A stretch of DNA of 14,585 bases, taken from the NCBI GenBank assembly GCA_946999425.1, contig CAMQDG010000038.1, positions 1-14,585 of the forward strand. Reading direction: 5' to 3'. The notes beneath the pieces were generated by a model. The model was not told the origin of the DNA and ran no database searches. It worked only from the letters and a program-made list of their open reading frames with translations. Numbering within the stretch: position 1 is the first letter of the stretch; the number at the start of each line of letters is the position of its first letter. Of the stretch, positions 5,452 to 11,654 are shown one piece after another. Position numbers and translations under genes: made by a program. This DNA is from an uncultured Peptoniphilus sp. Lineage in GTDB: Bacteria > Bacillota > Clostridia > Tissierellales > Peptoniphilaceae.

Positions 5452-6275
5452 TTTCGGAAATTTTAAAAAAGTATGGCTTCAGATTCACAAAAAGCCTGGG
5501 ACAAAATTTTCTAATAGATGGCAATATTGTAAGAAAAATTGCGGACACAGCCGGTATAGATGAGAATTCAAATGTTCTTGAAATAGGGCCGGGTTTAGGT
5601 ACCTTAACTGAAGAAATGGCATTAAGAGGGGCAAATATTTTATCTGTGGAAATAGATGAAAATTTAAAAGAAATTCACAAAGAAACTCTAAATTATGATA
5701 ATGTAGAAGTAATATTTCAAGACTTTTTAAAAATGGATCTTAGAATTTTAAAAGAGCATTTTAAAGATAATCCTATAAAAGTTGTGGCAAATCTTCCATA
5801 TTATGTAACAACGCCGATTTTAACAAAACTTCTTGAATATGAAGGAAATATTGAATCTATAACGGTAATGGTACAAAAAGAAGTTGCGGACAGGTTTACT
5901 GCAAAAGTAGGAACTAAAGATTATGGTTCTCTTACAGTTTTTATAAATTATTATGCAGATGCAAAATATGAATTTTCAGTTCCAAAAACTGTATTTATGC
6001 CAAAACCTCGTGTTGACAGCGGAGTTGTAAAATTTAAACTTAAAAATAAAAGGGAAGAAATTGATAGGGAAAAAATGTTTAGAATTGTAAGAGCATCCTT
6101 TTCAAAAAGAAGAAAAACAATATTAAATGCCCTTTCAACTTATGGTTTTGATTTAGACAAGGCACAAATACAAAAGGCTCTTGAACTTTCGGGAATAGAT
6201 CCTGAAAGAAGAGGAGAAACATTAAGCCCGGAAGAATTTATGGTACTTGCTATAAATTTCCCTGATTGGAGGTAA
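5424..6275 (+). CDS. rsmA: 16S rRNA dimethyladenosine transferase, probable ATC start
   Basis: RsmA (KsgA) uses S-adenosylmethionine to dimethylate two adjacent adenines (1518/1519, E. coli numbering) in the last hairpin of 16S rRNA. Read from 5424 the product is 283 residues, normal for the family. It has K23-S-L-G-Q-N-F-L-I-D32, motif I E53-I-G-P-G-L-G-T, N-L-P-Y-Y at 123-127, and the C-terminal helical domain. The first in-frame ATG is 5616, which would delete the SLGQNFL and GPGLG elements, so it cannot be the true start. Between the in-frame stop at 5397 and 5616 there is no ATG, GTG or TTG. ATC at 5424 gives x-E-R-L-F-K-P-K, the family's usual beginning, five bases after GAGGTG (5413-5418). 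Function is near certain. The start is inferred; a sequencing error (ATG read as ATC) is the main alternative. Confidence 0.93.
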   Translation: MERLFKPKIVSEILKKYGFRFTKSLGQNFLIDGNIVRKIADTAGIDENSNVLEIGPGLGTLTEEMALRGANILSVEIDENLKEIHKETLNYDNVEVIFQDFLKMDLRILKEHFKDNPIKVVANLPYYVTTPILTKLLEYEGNIESITVMVQKEVADRFTAKVGTKDYGSLTVFINYYADAKYEFSVPKTVFMPKPRVDSGVVKFKLKNKREEIDREKMFRIVRASFSKRRKTILNALSTYGFDLDKAQIQKALELSGIDPERRGETLSPEEFMVLAINFPDWR

Positions 6276-6279
6276 TGAA

Positions 6280-6615
6280 TTGGAAAAAAATTTAAAAAAC
6301 AAAGTAGATAAATTTTCACAAGATGAAAAAATGCTAAATCAACTTTCAGGTATTTTTAAAATACTCGGAGACCCTACAAGACTTAGAATAATCTATGCTC
6401 TTTCCTTCGGTCCCCAATGTGTATCCGACATAGCTGAACTTTTGGAAATGAGTCAATCCTCAATTTCCCATCAACTGTCTTTACTTAAATTTACAGATCT
6501 TGTTCAACTTAAAAAAGACGGGAGAAAAAATTATTATTCCCTTGATGATGAACACGTTTTAAGACTTTTTGAAGACGGTTACCAACACGCAAAGCATAAA
6601 ATAGTGAATAAATAA
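6280..6615 (+). CDS. ArsR/SmtB-family metal-responsive repressor, CzrA-like
   Basis: This 111-residue winged-helix regulator has the ArsR core: L-G-D-P-T-R-L-R-I-I (29-38), the recognition helix M-S-Q-S-S-I-S-H-Q-L (57-66), and a wing with K-K-D-G-R-K-N-Y-Y (78-86). The arsenic-type E-L-C-V-C-D box is not present, only one cysteine (C47). The last helix carries D90-x-H92 and, 11 residues later, H103-x2-H106. This is the spacing of the alpha-5 zinc/cobalt site of SmtB and CzrA. It is therefore probably a zinc- or cobalt-sensing repressor. The start is TTG at 6280, seven bases after GGAGG (6268-6272) and four bases behind the rsmA stop; the ATG at 6275 is out of frame and stops quickly. No metal transporter lies in the window, so its target is unknown. 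Confidence 0.88.
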   Translation: MEKNLKNKVDKFSQDEKMLNQLSGIFKILGDPTRLRIIYALSFGPQCVSDIAELLEMSQSSISHQLSLLKFTDLVQLKKDGRKNYYSLDDEHVLRLFEDGYQHAKHKIVNK

Positions 6616-6652
6616 AAAACAAAAGGGTAAAAATAAAAACGGAGGTTGTATT

Positions 6653-6883
6653 ATGGATAAAGTAAAAGTTTATACTTCAAACACTTGCCCCTACTGCACA
6701 ATGGCAAAGGAATATTTGAAGGATAGAAATATTGAATTTGAAGAAAAAAATGTTCAAACAGACAAGGAAGCAAGAAGTGAACTTATGAATATGGGTTATA
6801 CAGGAGTTCCTGTAATAATTATTGACGGACAGGAAATTGTAGGTTTCGATAAAGCTAAACTTGATACAATTTTGGACAAATAA
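6653..6883 (+). CDS. Glutaredoxin-like thiol oxidoreductase
   Basis: The 76-residue protein has the thioredoxin-fold pattern of small glutaredoxins and NrdH/YruB-type redoxins: active-site C12-P-Y-C15 after a beta-strand (V-K-V-Y-T-S), the cis-proline loop T50-G-V-P-V54, and G64-F-D66. It is a cytoplasmic dithiol reductase. Whether it draws electrons from glutathione or from thioredoxin reductase cannot be read from the sequence, and NrdH-like use is plausible in an anaerobe. GGAGGT at 6641-6646 is six bases before the ATG. It lies 37 bases behind the ArsR-type gene and in front of a strong terminator, so it is probably the last gene of the metG operon. Control by the neighbouring zinc-type repressor is possible, but no operator is evident. 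Confidence 0.9.
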   Translation: MDKVKVYTSNTCPYCTMAKEYLKDRNIEFEEKNVQTDKEARSELMNMGYTGVPVIIIDGQEIVGFDKAKLDTILDK

Positions 6884-6891
6884 TTAAAAAT

Positions 6892-6924
6892 AAAAAGACG
6901 AGCTTAAATTAGGCTCGTTTTTTT
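6892..6924 (+). terminator. Terminator at the end of the metG operon
   Basis: ACGAGC/GCTCGT, extended outward by a G-U pair and A-T pairs, forms a stem with a 9-base loop. Seven or more T residues follow. Confidence 0.9.
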
Positions 6925-7052
6925 GTGTATAAAATTTTATATATTTTTTAACTATTAATTAAATGGAAAATTTATAATTAAAAATAATTAATAAAATAAT
7001 AAATTTCAAATATTTAAAAAATATGAAATCTTATTAAACATTATATTAAAAC
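6925..7052. other. AT-rich spacer with no recognised feature
   Basis: This stretch is almost entirely A and T. It contains only an imperfect inverted repeat ATTTCAAATATTT...ATATGAAAT around 7001-7027. I see no ORF, RNA gene or clear binding site. Confidence 0.5.
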
Positions 7053-7081
7053 TTGCAAAATAATTGACTTTATAGTAAAAT
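7053..7081 (+). promoter_or_regulatory. Promoter of the rpmG-secE-nusG-rplKA operon
   Basis: TTGCAA (7053-7058), 17 bases and TAAAAT (7076-7081) give a plausible promoter. An alternative is TTGACT (7064-7069) with TAAATT (7089-7094) at 19 bases. Either leaves an untranslated leader of about 70-85 bases. Confidence 0.55.
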
Positions 7082-7099
7082 ATGCAGGTAAATTTAATA

Positions 7100-7145
7100 G
7101 GCAAATGCCAAAATTACAAGGGGCTTATAAATTAAGCCTTTTTAT
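7100..7145 (+). promoter_or_regulatory. Hairpins in the rpmG leader, possible attenuator
   Basis: A 10-bp hairpin AAGGGGCTTA-TAAAT-TAAGCCTTTT (two G-U pairs, 7119-7143) ends in a T-run about 25 bases before rpmG. A small GGCA/TGCC hairpin lies just upstream near 7100-7109. The larger one resembles a weak intrinsic terminator in the leader. Confidence 0.4.
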
Positions 7146-7169
7146 AAACCGTTTATGGAGGTGTTTTAG

Positions 7170-7319
7170 ATGGCAGACCGTGTTGTTCTTGAGTGCACAG
7201 AGTGTAAGCAAAGAAACTATGTAACATATAAGAACAAAAAAACTAATACTGAAAGATTGGAAATGAAAAAGTATTGTAAGTTCTGTAAGAAACATACAAG
7301 CCACAAGGAAACAAAATAA
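7170..7319 (+). CDS. rpmG: 50S ribosomal protein L33, zinc-ribbon type
   Basis: This 49-residue basic protein is a normal-length L33. It has two Cys-x2-Cys pairs (C9/C12 and C36/C39), so it is the zinc-binding C+ paralogue rather than the cysteine-free form. The core N-Y-V-T-Y-K-N-K-K-T-N-T-E-R-L-E-M-K-K-Y is typical. GGAGGTG at 7157-7163 sits six bases before the ATG. L33 lies near the exit site of the large subunit. The gene directly precedes secE, as is common in Firmicutes, and its stop codon TAA runs into the secE ribosome-binding site. Confidence 0.97.
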   Translation: MADRVVLECTECKQRNYVTYKNKKTNTERLEMKKYCKFCKKHTSHKETK

Positions 7320-7329
7320 GGAGGATTTT

Positions 7330-7548
7330 ATGGCACAACCTGTTGTTAAGAAAACAGAAGAAAAGAAAAGCGTAGGAAAATATTTACGTGGTGTTAAGTC
7401 CGAATTTAAAAAAGTTGTTTGGCCTACAAAAGACCAAGTAATTAAGTATTCCCTTGTTGTTATCATTGCAAGTATCATAACAGCTTTGATTCTTTCAGCT
7501 TATGATGAGATAGTTTACTTCCTTATAAAGCTTATTGTAGGTAAGTAG
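7330..7548 (+). CDS. secE: Preprotein translocase subunit SecE
   Basis: The 72-residue protein is the short, single-anchor SecE of Gram-positives. It has a basic cytoplasmic N-terminus, an amphipathic segment with the signature S24-E-F-K-K-V-V-W31-P32-T-K-D, and a membrane helix at about 39-57. A further hydrophobic stretch at 61-70 reaches the C-terminus. SecE clamps SecY in the SecYEG protein-export channel. AGGAGG directly after the rpmG stop fixes the start. nusG starts one base after its stop codon, the usual secE-nusG pairing. Confidence 0.97.
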   Translation: MAQPVVKKTEEKKSVGKYLRGVKSEFKKVVWPTKDQVIKYSLVVIIASIITALILSAYDEIVYFLIKLIVGK

Positions 7549-7549
7549 A

Positions 7550-8089
7550 ATGTCAGAAGACTTAAATAGGGAAGATAAGGCTAAATGGTATGTAATCCAC
7601 ACTTATTCAGGCCATGAAAATAAAGTAAAGGCTAATATGGAAGCCATGGTGCAAAATAGAAAAATGGAAGATGTTATTTTTGACATCCAAGTGCCCATGG
7701 AGGAATATGTGGATAAGAAAGATAACAAGGAAAAGGTAAAAGAGAGGAAGTTATTTCCCTCATATGTACTTGTTAAAATGATTATGAATGACGAATCCTG
7801 GTATCTTGTAAGAAATACAAGAGGCGTTACAGGATTTGTAGGACCAGGATCAAAACCAGTTCCCCTTTCAGATGAAGAAGTTCTTGCACTTGGAGTTGCA
7901 GATAAAAAAGAATTTTTCGGAAATTATGAAGTGGGAGAAAATGTTAAAATTATTTCAGGTCCCTTTAAAGACTTTGTAGGAGAAATAAGACTCATGTCAT
8001 ATGACAAAGGCAAAGTTGAAGTAATCGTTTCAATGTTCGGAAGAGATACAAGCGTAGAACTTGATTTCAATCAAATTTTAAAGATTTAA
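7550..8089 (+). CDS. nusG: Transcription termination/antitermination factor NusG
   Basis: The 179-residue protein has the NGN domain (about residues 11-112, beginning K-W-Y-V-I-H-T-Y-S-G-H-E-N-K-V and containing K-L-F-P-S-Y-V-L-V-K-M) and a C-terminal KOW domain (about 126-160, with V-G-E-N-V-K-I-I-S-G-P-F-K-D-F-V-G). NusG binds the RNA polymerase clamp and modulates pausing and, through KOW, Rho or the ribosome. The start lies one base behind secE with no strong ribosome-binding site, so translation is probably coupled. Length and domain order are normal. It precedes rplK, as in most bacteria. Confidence 0.97.
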   Translation: MSEDLNREDKAKWYVIHTYSGHENKVKANMEAMVQNRKMEDVIFDIQVPMEEYVDKKDNKEKVKERKLFPSYVLVKMIMNDESWYLVRNTRGVTGFVGPGSKPVPLSDEEVLALGVADKKEFFGNYEVGENVKIISGPFKDFVGEIRLMSYDKGKVEVIVSMFGRDTSVELDFNQILKI

Positions 8090-8101
8090 AGAATGAAAAA
8101 A

Positions 8102-8127
8102 GTGGGAGGGTAACTCCGCTAAACCAC
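8102..8127 (+). promoter_or_regulatory. L1-type rRNA-mimic hairpin before rplK
   Basis: GTGG (8102-8105) pairs with CCAC (8124-8127) and GAG with CTC inside, leaving the asymmetric 3' loop CGCTAAA. The stem ends right at the rplK ribosome-binding site AGGAGGT (8128-8134). GTGGGAG...CCAC matches the base of the 23S rRNA L1 stalk, where L1 binds, so this is a likely feedback site for L1 on its own operon. Confidence 0.65.
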
Positions 8128-8139
8128 AGGAGGTAAAAA

Positions 8140-8565
8140 ATGGCAAAGAAAGTCATAGCGTTAGTAAAATTACAAATACCTGCAGGAAAGGCAACTCCGG
8201 CACCGCCGGTAGGTACTGCTCTTGGTCCTCACGGTGTTAACATTATGCAATTCACAAAAGAATTCAATGCAAAAACACAAGATCAAGCAGGCATGATTAT
8301 TCCTGTAGTATTAACAGTATATCAAGACAGATCATTTACTTTTATAACTAAAACTCCACCAGCTGCAGTTTTAATTAAAAAGACTATCAACTTAAACTCA
8401 GGTTCAGGAGAACCTAACAAGAAAAAAGTTGGAAAAATTACAAAAGCACAACTTGAAGAGATTGCAAAGACAAAAATGCCCGATCTAAATGCGGCAAGTC
8501 TTGAAGCAGCAATGAGTATGATAGCAGGAACTGCAAGAAGTATGGGTGTTGAAGTTATTGATTAA
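8140..8565 (+). CDS. rplK: 50S ribosomal protein L11
   Basis: This 141-residue protein is full-length L11. The N-terminal domain has L-Q-I-P-A-G-K-A-T-P-A-P-P-V-G with the proline pair that contacts thiopeptides and GTPase factors, followed by T-A-L-G-P-H-G-V-N-I-M. The C-terminal RNA-binding domain contains K-T-P-P-A-A-V-L-I-K-K and ends G-T-A-R-S-M-G-V-E-V. L11 binds the GTPase-associated centre of 23S rRNA and is needed for RelA-type stringent signalling. AGGAGGT five bases before the ATG is strong and lies next to the L1-type hairpin, so L11 and L1 output is probably balanced by L1 feedback. Confidence 0.98.
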   Translation: MAKKVIALVKLQIPAGKATPAPPVGTALGPHGVNIMQFTKEFNAKTQDQAGMIIPVVLTVYQDRSFTFITKTPPAAVLIKKTINLNSGSGEPNKKKVGKITKAQLEEIAKTKMPDLNAASLEAAMSMIAGTARSMGVEVID

Positions 8566-8592
8566 GTGGGAGAAATTTTTCGCTAAAACCAC
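8566..8592 (+). promoter_or_regulatory. Second L1-type rRNA-mimic hairpin before rplA
   Basis: GTGG (8566-8569) begins directly after the rplK stop codon and pairs with CCAC (8589-8592). An inner GAGA/TTTC helix and the asymmetric loop GCTAAAA complete it. AGGAGGT (8594-8600) follows. Its inner helix differs from the copy at 8102 but still pairs. Confidence 0.65.
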
Positions 8593-8604
8593 AAGGAGGT
8601 AAAT

Positions 8605-9306
8605 ATGCCAAAAAGAGGAAAAAATTATTTAGAGAGCTTAAAATTATATGAAAAATCAAAATTATATGATGCAGATGAAGCTCTTGAAATCGTACAAAAA
8701 ACAGGAAAAGCAAAATTTGATGAAACAGTTGAACTTGCCATGAGACTTGGAGTAGATCCAAGACATGCTGATCAACAAGTAAGAGGTACAGTAGTACTTC
8801 CTAACGGTACAGGAAAAAGCATAAGAGTTCTTGTACTTGCAAAAGGACCAAAAGTTCAAGAAGCACTTGACGCTGGAGCTGATTATGCAGGTGGAGATGA
8901 ATATGTAGAAAAAATTCAAAAAGAAAACTGGTTTGAATTTGATGTTGTTATAGCAACACCGGACATGATGGGCGTTGTAGGTAAAATCGGTAGAGTCTTA
9001 GGACCTAAGGGATTAATGCCTAACCCAAAATCAGGCACAGTTACTTTTGAAGTAGCAAAAGCGGTTAACGATACAAAAGCAGGTAAAATTGAATACCGTG
9101 TAGATAAAGCCGCTATCATTAATGTACCAATAGGAAAAGTTTCCTTCGGAACTGAAAAATTATCAGAAAACTTTAAGGCAATTGTTGCAGCAGTTATAAA
9201 GGCAAAACCAGCGGCTGCAAAGGGACGTTACCTAAGAAGCGTAACAGTTTCTACAACAATGGGCCCTGGTATTAAAATAAACGGTCAAAAATTAATAGAA
9301 AACTAA
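8605..9306 (+). CDS. rplA: 50S ribosomal protein L1
   Basis: The 233-residue product is full-length L1, with normal family blocks: M-P-K-R-G-K-N-Y at the start, the G-T-V-V-L-P-N-G-T-G-K segment, G-R-V-L-G-P-K-G-L-M-P-N-P-K-S-G-T-V, and the C-terminal T-V-S-T-T-M-G-P-G-I-K-I. L1 forms the mobile stalk that moves deacylated tRNA out of the exit site. It is the translational repressor of the L11-L1 operon in the well-studied cases. It is the last gene here: a strong terminator follows at once, and rplJ-rplL do not come next as they usually do. Confidence 0.98.
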   Translation: MPKRGKNYLESLKLYEKSKLYDADEALEIVQKTGKAKFDETVELAMRLGVDPRHADQQVRGTVVLPNGTGKSIRVLVLAKGPKVQEALDAGADYAGGDEYVEKIQKENWFEFDVVIATPDMMGVVGKIGRVLGPKGLMPNPKSGTVTFEVAKAVNDTKAGKIEYRVDKAAIINVPIGKVSFGTEKLSENFKAIVAAVIKAKPAAAKGRYLRSVTVSTTMGPGIKINGQKLIEN

Positions 9307-9313
9307 AACACTT

Positions 9314-9343
9314 AAAAGGCACCTTAAAAGGTGTCTTTTTTTT
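9314..9343 (+). terminator. Terminator of the rpmG-rplA operon
   Basis: AAAAGGCACC/GGTGTCTTTT forms a 10-bp stem with one G-U pair and a TTAAAA loop. Eight T residues follow. Confidence 0.92.
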
Positions 9344-9386
9344 ACTTTTGTTACTTAAAGAAAAAATAAAAGTGATTTTTACATAG

Positions 9387-9414
9387 AAAAAGCCATCAAT
9401 CTTGATGGCTTTTT
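9387..9414. terminator. Terminator of the minus-strand thrC-like gene
   Basis: AAAAAGCCATC/GATGGCTTTTT makes an 11-bp stem around AATCTT, with a T-run on both strands. The thrC-like stop codon (9413-9415) overlaps its arm. Confidence 0.88.
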
Positions 9415-10504
9415 AGTGGTCTGATTTAAGACCGGCACCGCACATGGGTATTAGAACTTCTTTAAGGGGACCAAAAGTTTCAAGGTAATTTAAATAGCCG
9501 GCATAATTTGCAGCACTGGTGTGCTCACAATAAATTCCATTTTTAGCAAGAAAATGTCTTGCCTCTAAAATTTTGTCCTCCCTTGCATGAATAAATTTAA
9601 CCTTATATTTTTTAGCAAGTCTTAAAATCTCTTCATCTCTTTTAGGTTGACCAATTGCAATTCCTTCTGCAAAAGTTTTTTTAGGCTTAACTTCATAATA
9701 GCTATCCATATTTCTTTCCATAGCCTGTAAAAGAGGATCACAGTTTTCCGATTGAACTCCTATAATGTTTGGAAATTTTTCAATAATACCGCTAAATAAA
9801 AGATCCTCAAGACCATAGATAATTCCTAAAAAAAGAGTTCCATTTCCCACAGGAACTAAAATATTTTCGGGAATTTTACCAAGTTCTTCATAAGTTTCAT
9901 AAATATAAGTTTTAGTGCCTTCATAGAAAAAAGGATTATAAACATGATTTGCATAATAAATTTTTTCTTCCTTAACTTTTTTTCTAGCAGCATCAGCACA
10001 ATTATCTCGAGAACCAGGAATAATATTTATTTTTGCTCCATGAGCTTTTATCATATTTATTTTTTGAGGAGAAGTTCCCTCGGGAACAAAAATTTCACAC
10101 TGGATATTTGCCCTTGCACAGTAGGCTGCAACAGAATTTCCGGCATTTCCAGAGCTATCTTGAATTACTTTTTTTACACCGATGGATTTTGCATGGGAAA
10201 TTAAAGCTGCTGCACCCCTGTCTTTAAAAGATAGGGTGGGCATAAAATAATCCATTTTTAATAAAACATTGTCATTTAATTTTACAATGGGACTTAAGCC
10301 CTCTCCAAGGCTTACAATTTGGTTTTCTTCCTTATTTGCCATAAAATTTATATAGCGAAAAATCGACCAATCATTTTTTTTAATCTTATTTAAATCAAAC
10401 TTTTCTTTTTTGTATTTTAAATTAAAAAGTCCCCCACAAGAACAATTTGCCTCTAAAGTATCTATAGGGTAAATTTTATGACACTTACTGCACTCAAATT
10501 CCAT
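9413..10504 (-). CDS. thrC: Threonine synthase-like PLP-dependent lyase
   Basis: The 363-residue protein belongs to fold-type II PLP enzymes. A small N-terminal zinc ribbon (C5-x2-C8-x12-C21-x-C23-G-G) is followed by a lead-in L-G-E-G-L-S-P, and the PLP lysine is K94 in S-F-K-D-R-G. The phosphate/substrate loop is S117-S-G-N-A-G-N-S, then comes a glycine-rich cofactor loop V-P-V-G-N-G-T. The C-terminus has M-C-G-A-G-L-K-S. These features fit threonine synthase, which converts O-phosphohomoserine to threonine, and related enzymes such as cysteate synthase cannot be excluded. No hom or thrB is nearby, so pathway context is missing. AGGAGGA three bases before the ATG supports the start. It is the last gene of the minus-strand group, behind a hairpin that could attenuate it. 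Confidence 0.75.
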   Translation of the reverse strand: MEFECSKCHKIYPIDTLEANCSCGGLFNLKYKKEKFDLNKIKKNDWSIFRYINFMANKEENQIVSLGEGLSPIVKLNDNVLLKMDYFMPTLSFKDRGAAALISHAKSIGVKKVIQDSSGNAGNSVAAYCARANIQCEIFVPEGTSPQKINMIKAHGAKINIIPGSRDNCADAARKKVKEEKIYYANHVYNPFFYEGTKTYIYETYEELGKIPENILVPVGNGTLFLGIIYGLEDLLFSGIIEKFPNIIGVQSENCDPLLQAMERNMDSYYEVKPKKTFAEGIAIGQPKRDEEILRLAKKYKVKFIHAREDKILEARHFLAKNGIYCEHTSAANYAGYLNYLETFGPLKEVLIPMCGAGLKSDH

Positions 10505-10528
10505 ACTTCCTCCTAAATAATTTTCCTA

Positions 10529-10552
10529 TAAAAATAGCTCCCTAAAGGAGCT
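10529..10552 (-). terminator. Terminator or attenuator between wecB and the thrC-like gene
   Basis: On the minus strand AGCTCC-TTTAG-GGAGCT is followed by ATTTTTAT. The stem has 6 bp and the T-run is imperfect, so partial readthrough into the thrC-like gene is likely. Confidence 0.65.
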
Positions 10553-10556
10553 TAAA

Positions 10557-11654
10557 TTAATTTTCTTTTAAAATATCAACAATTTTTTTTGCCGCTTGTC
10601 CATCTCCATAAGGATTTACTGCATGGGCCATTTCTTTATAAACTTTTTCATCATTTAATAAAGTTTTTACAGCCTCATAAACATTTTTATATTCAGTTCC
10701 CACAAGTTTTGCAGTACCTGAAATTACACCTTCCATTCTCTCTGTTTCATCCCTTACAACAATAACAGGTTTTCCAAGAGCAGGTGCCTCTTCCTGTATT
10801 CCTCCAGAATCAGTAACAAGAAAAGAAACTTTTCCCATTAAATTTGAAAAAGGTAAGTAGTCAAGAGGCTCAATTAAATGAATTTTTTTATTATCTTTAA
10901 AAACACTTTTTGCAATTTGACGAACCTTGGGATTTAAATGAATAGGAAAAATAACTTGAGCATTTTCATCTTCATTTACTGCATCTAAAACAGCCTTAAA
11001 AATATTTTCCATAGGCTGTCCTAAATTTTCTCTTCTATGACAAGTCATAAGTATTATTTTTTTATTAAAATCAATTTCATTTAAAAGAGAATTTTCAAAT
11101 TTATAATTTTTATCTACTGCATAATGAAGAGCATCAATTACAGTATTGCCTGTAATATAAATATTTTTATCGGAATAACCTTCCTTTAAAAGATTTTCTC
11201 TGTTTGCATTAGTAGGACAAAAATTATAATCAGCAAGAACTGAAACGAGTTTTCTATTTGCTTCTTCAGGATAGGGGGAATGAAGATTAAAACTTCTAAG
11301 GCCCGCTTCCACATGACCGATTTTTACATTTTGGTAAAAAGCAGCAAGAGCTCCTGCAAAAACAGTAGTAGTATCTCCTTGAATTAGAAGAACACTTGGC
11401 TTGTAATCTTTTATTACGTCTTCAAGACCTATTAAAGATTTAGTTGTAATTTCTGTAAGACTTTGACCGGATTTAAAAATATTTAAATCGTAGTCGGGAA
11501 TTATATTGAAAATTTTTAAAACCTGATCCAACATATCCCTATGTTGGGCAGTAACACAAACCTTTGAATCTATATTTTGCCTTTTAAGCTCTTTAACAAT
11601 AGGAGCCATTTTAATAGCTTCAGGTCTTGTTCCGAAAACTGTTAGAACTTTCAT
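10557..11654 (-). CDS. wecB: UDP-N-acetylglucosamine 2-epimerase (non-hydrolysing)
   Basis: This 365-residue cytosolic enzyme interconverts UDP-GlcNAc and UDP-ManNAc, the donor for teichoic-acid linkage units and many capsules. Signature motifs are F-G-T-R-P-E-A-I-K-M-A-P at 7-18, Q-G-D94-T-T, H-V-E116-A-G-L-R-S, P-Y-P-E130-E131-A-N-R, T-C-H206-R-R-E-N, and D-S-G-G-I-Q-E-E near 280. D94, E116, E131 and H206 correspond to the catalytic/allosteric residues known from E. coli WecB. The Gram-positive name mnaA applies equally. Its ATG overlaps the tagO stop codon (ATGA, 4 bases), indicating coupling and a joint role in lipid-linked amino-sugar synthesis. Confidence 0.96.
   Translation of the reverse strand: MKVLTVFGTRPEAIKMAPIVKELKRQNIDSKVCVTAQHRDMLDQVLKIFNIIPDYDLNIFKSGQSLTEITTKSLIGLEDVIKDYKPSVLLIQGDTTTVFAGALAAFYQNVKIGHVEAGLRSFNLHSPYPEEANRKLVSVLADYNFCPTNANRENLLKEGYSDKNIYITGNTVIDALHYAVDKNYKFENSLLNEIDFNKKIILMTCHRRENLGQPMENIFKAVLDAVNEDENAQVIFPIHLNPKVRQIAKSVFKDNKKIHLIEPLDYLPFSNLMGKVSFLVTDSGGIQEEAPALGKPVIVVRDETERMEGVISGTAKLVGTEYKNVYEAVKTLLNDEKVYKEMAHAVNPYGDGQAAKKIVDILKEN

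Noticed and set aside
5616..6275. rsmA starting at ATG 5616
   Set aside because: This would remove the first 64 residues, including the SLGQNFL element and the SAM-binding E-I-G-P-G-L-G motif, both encoded intact upstream in the same frame.
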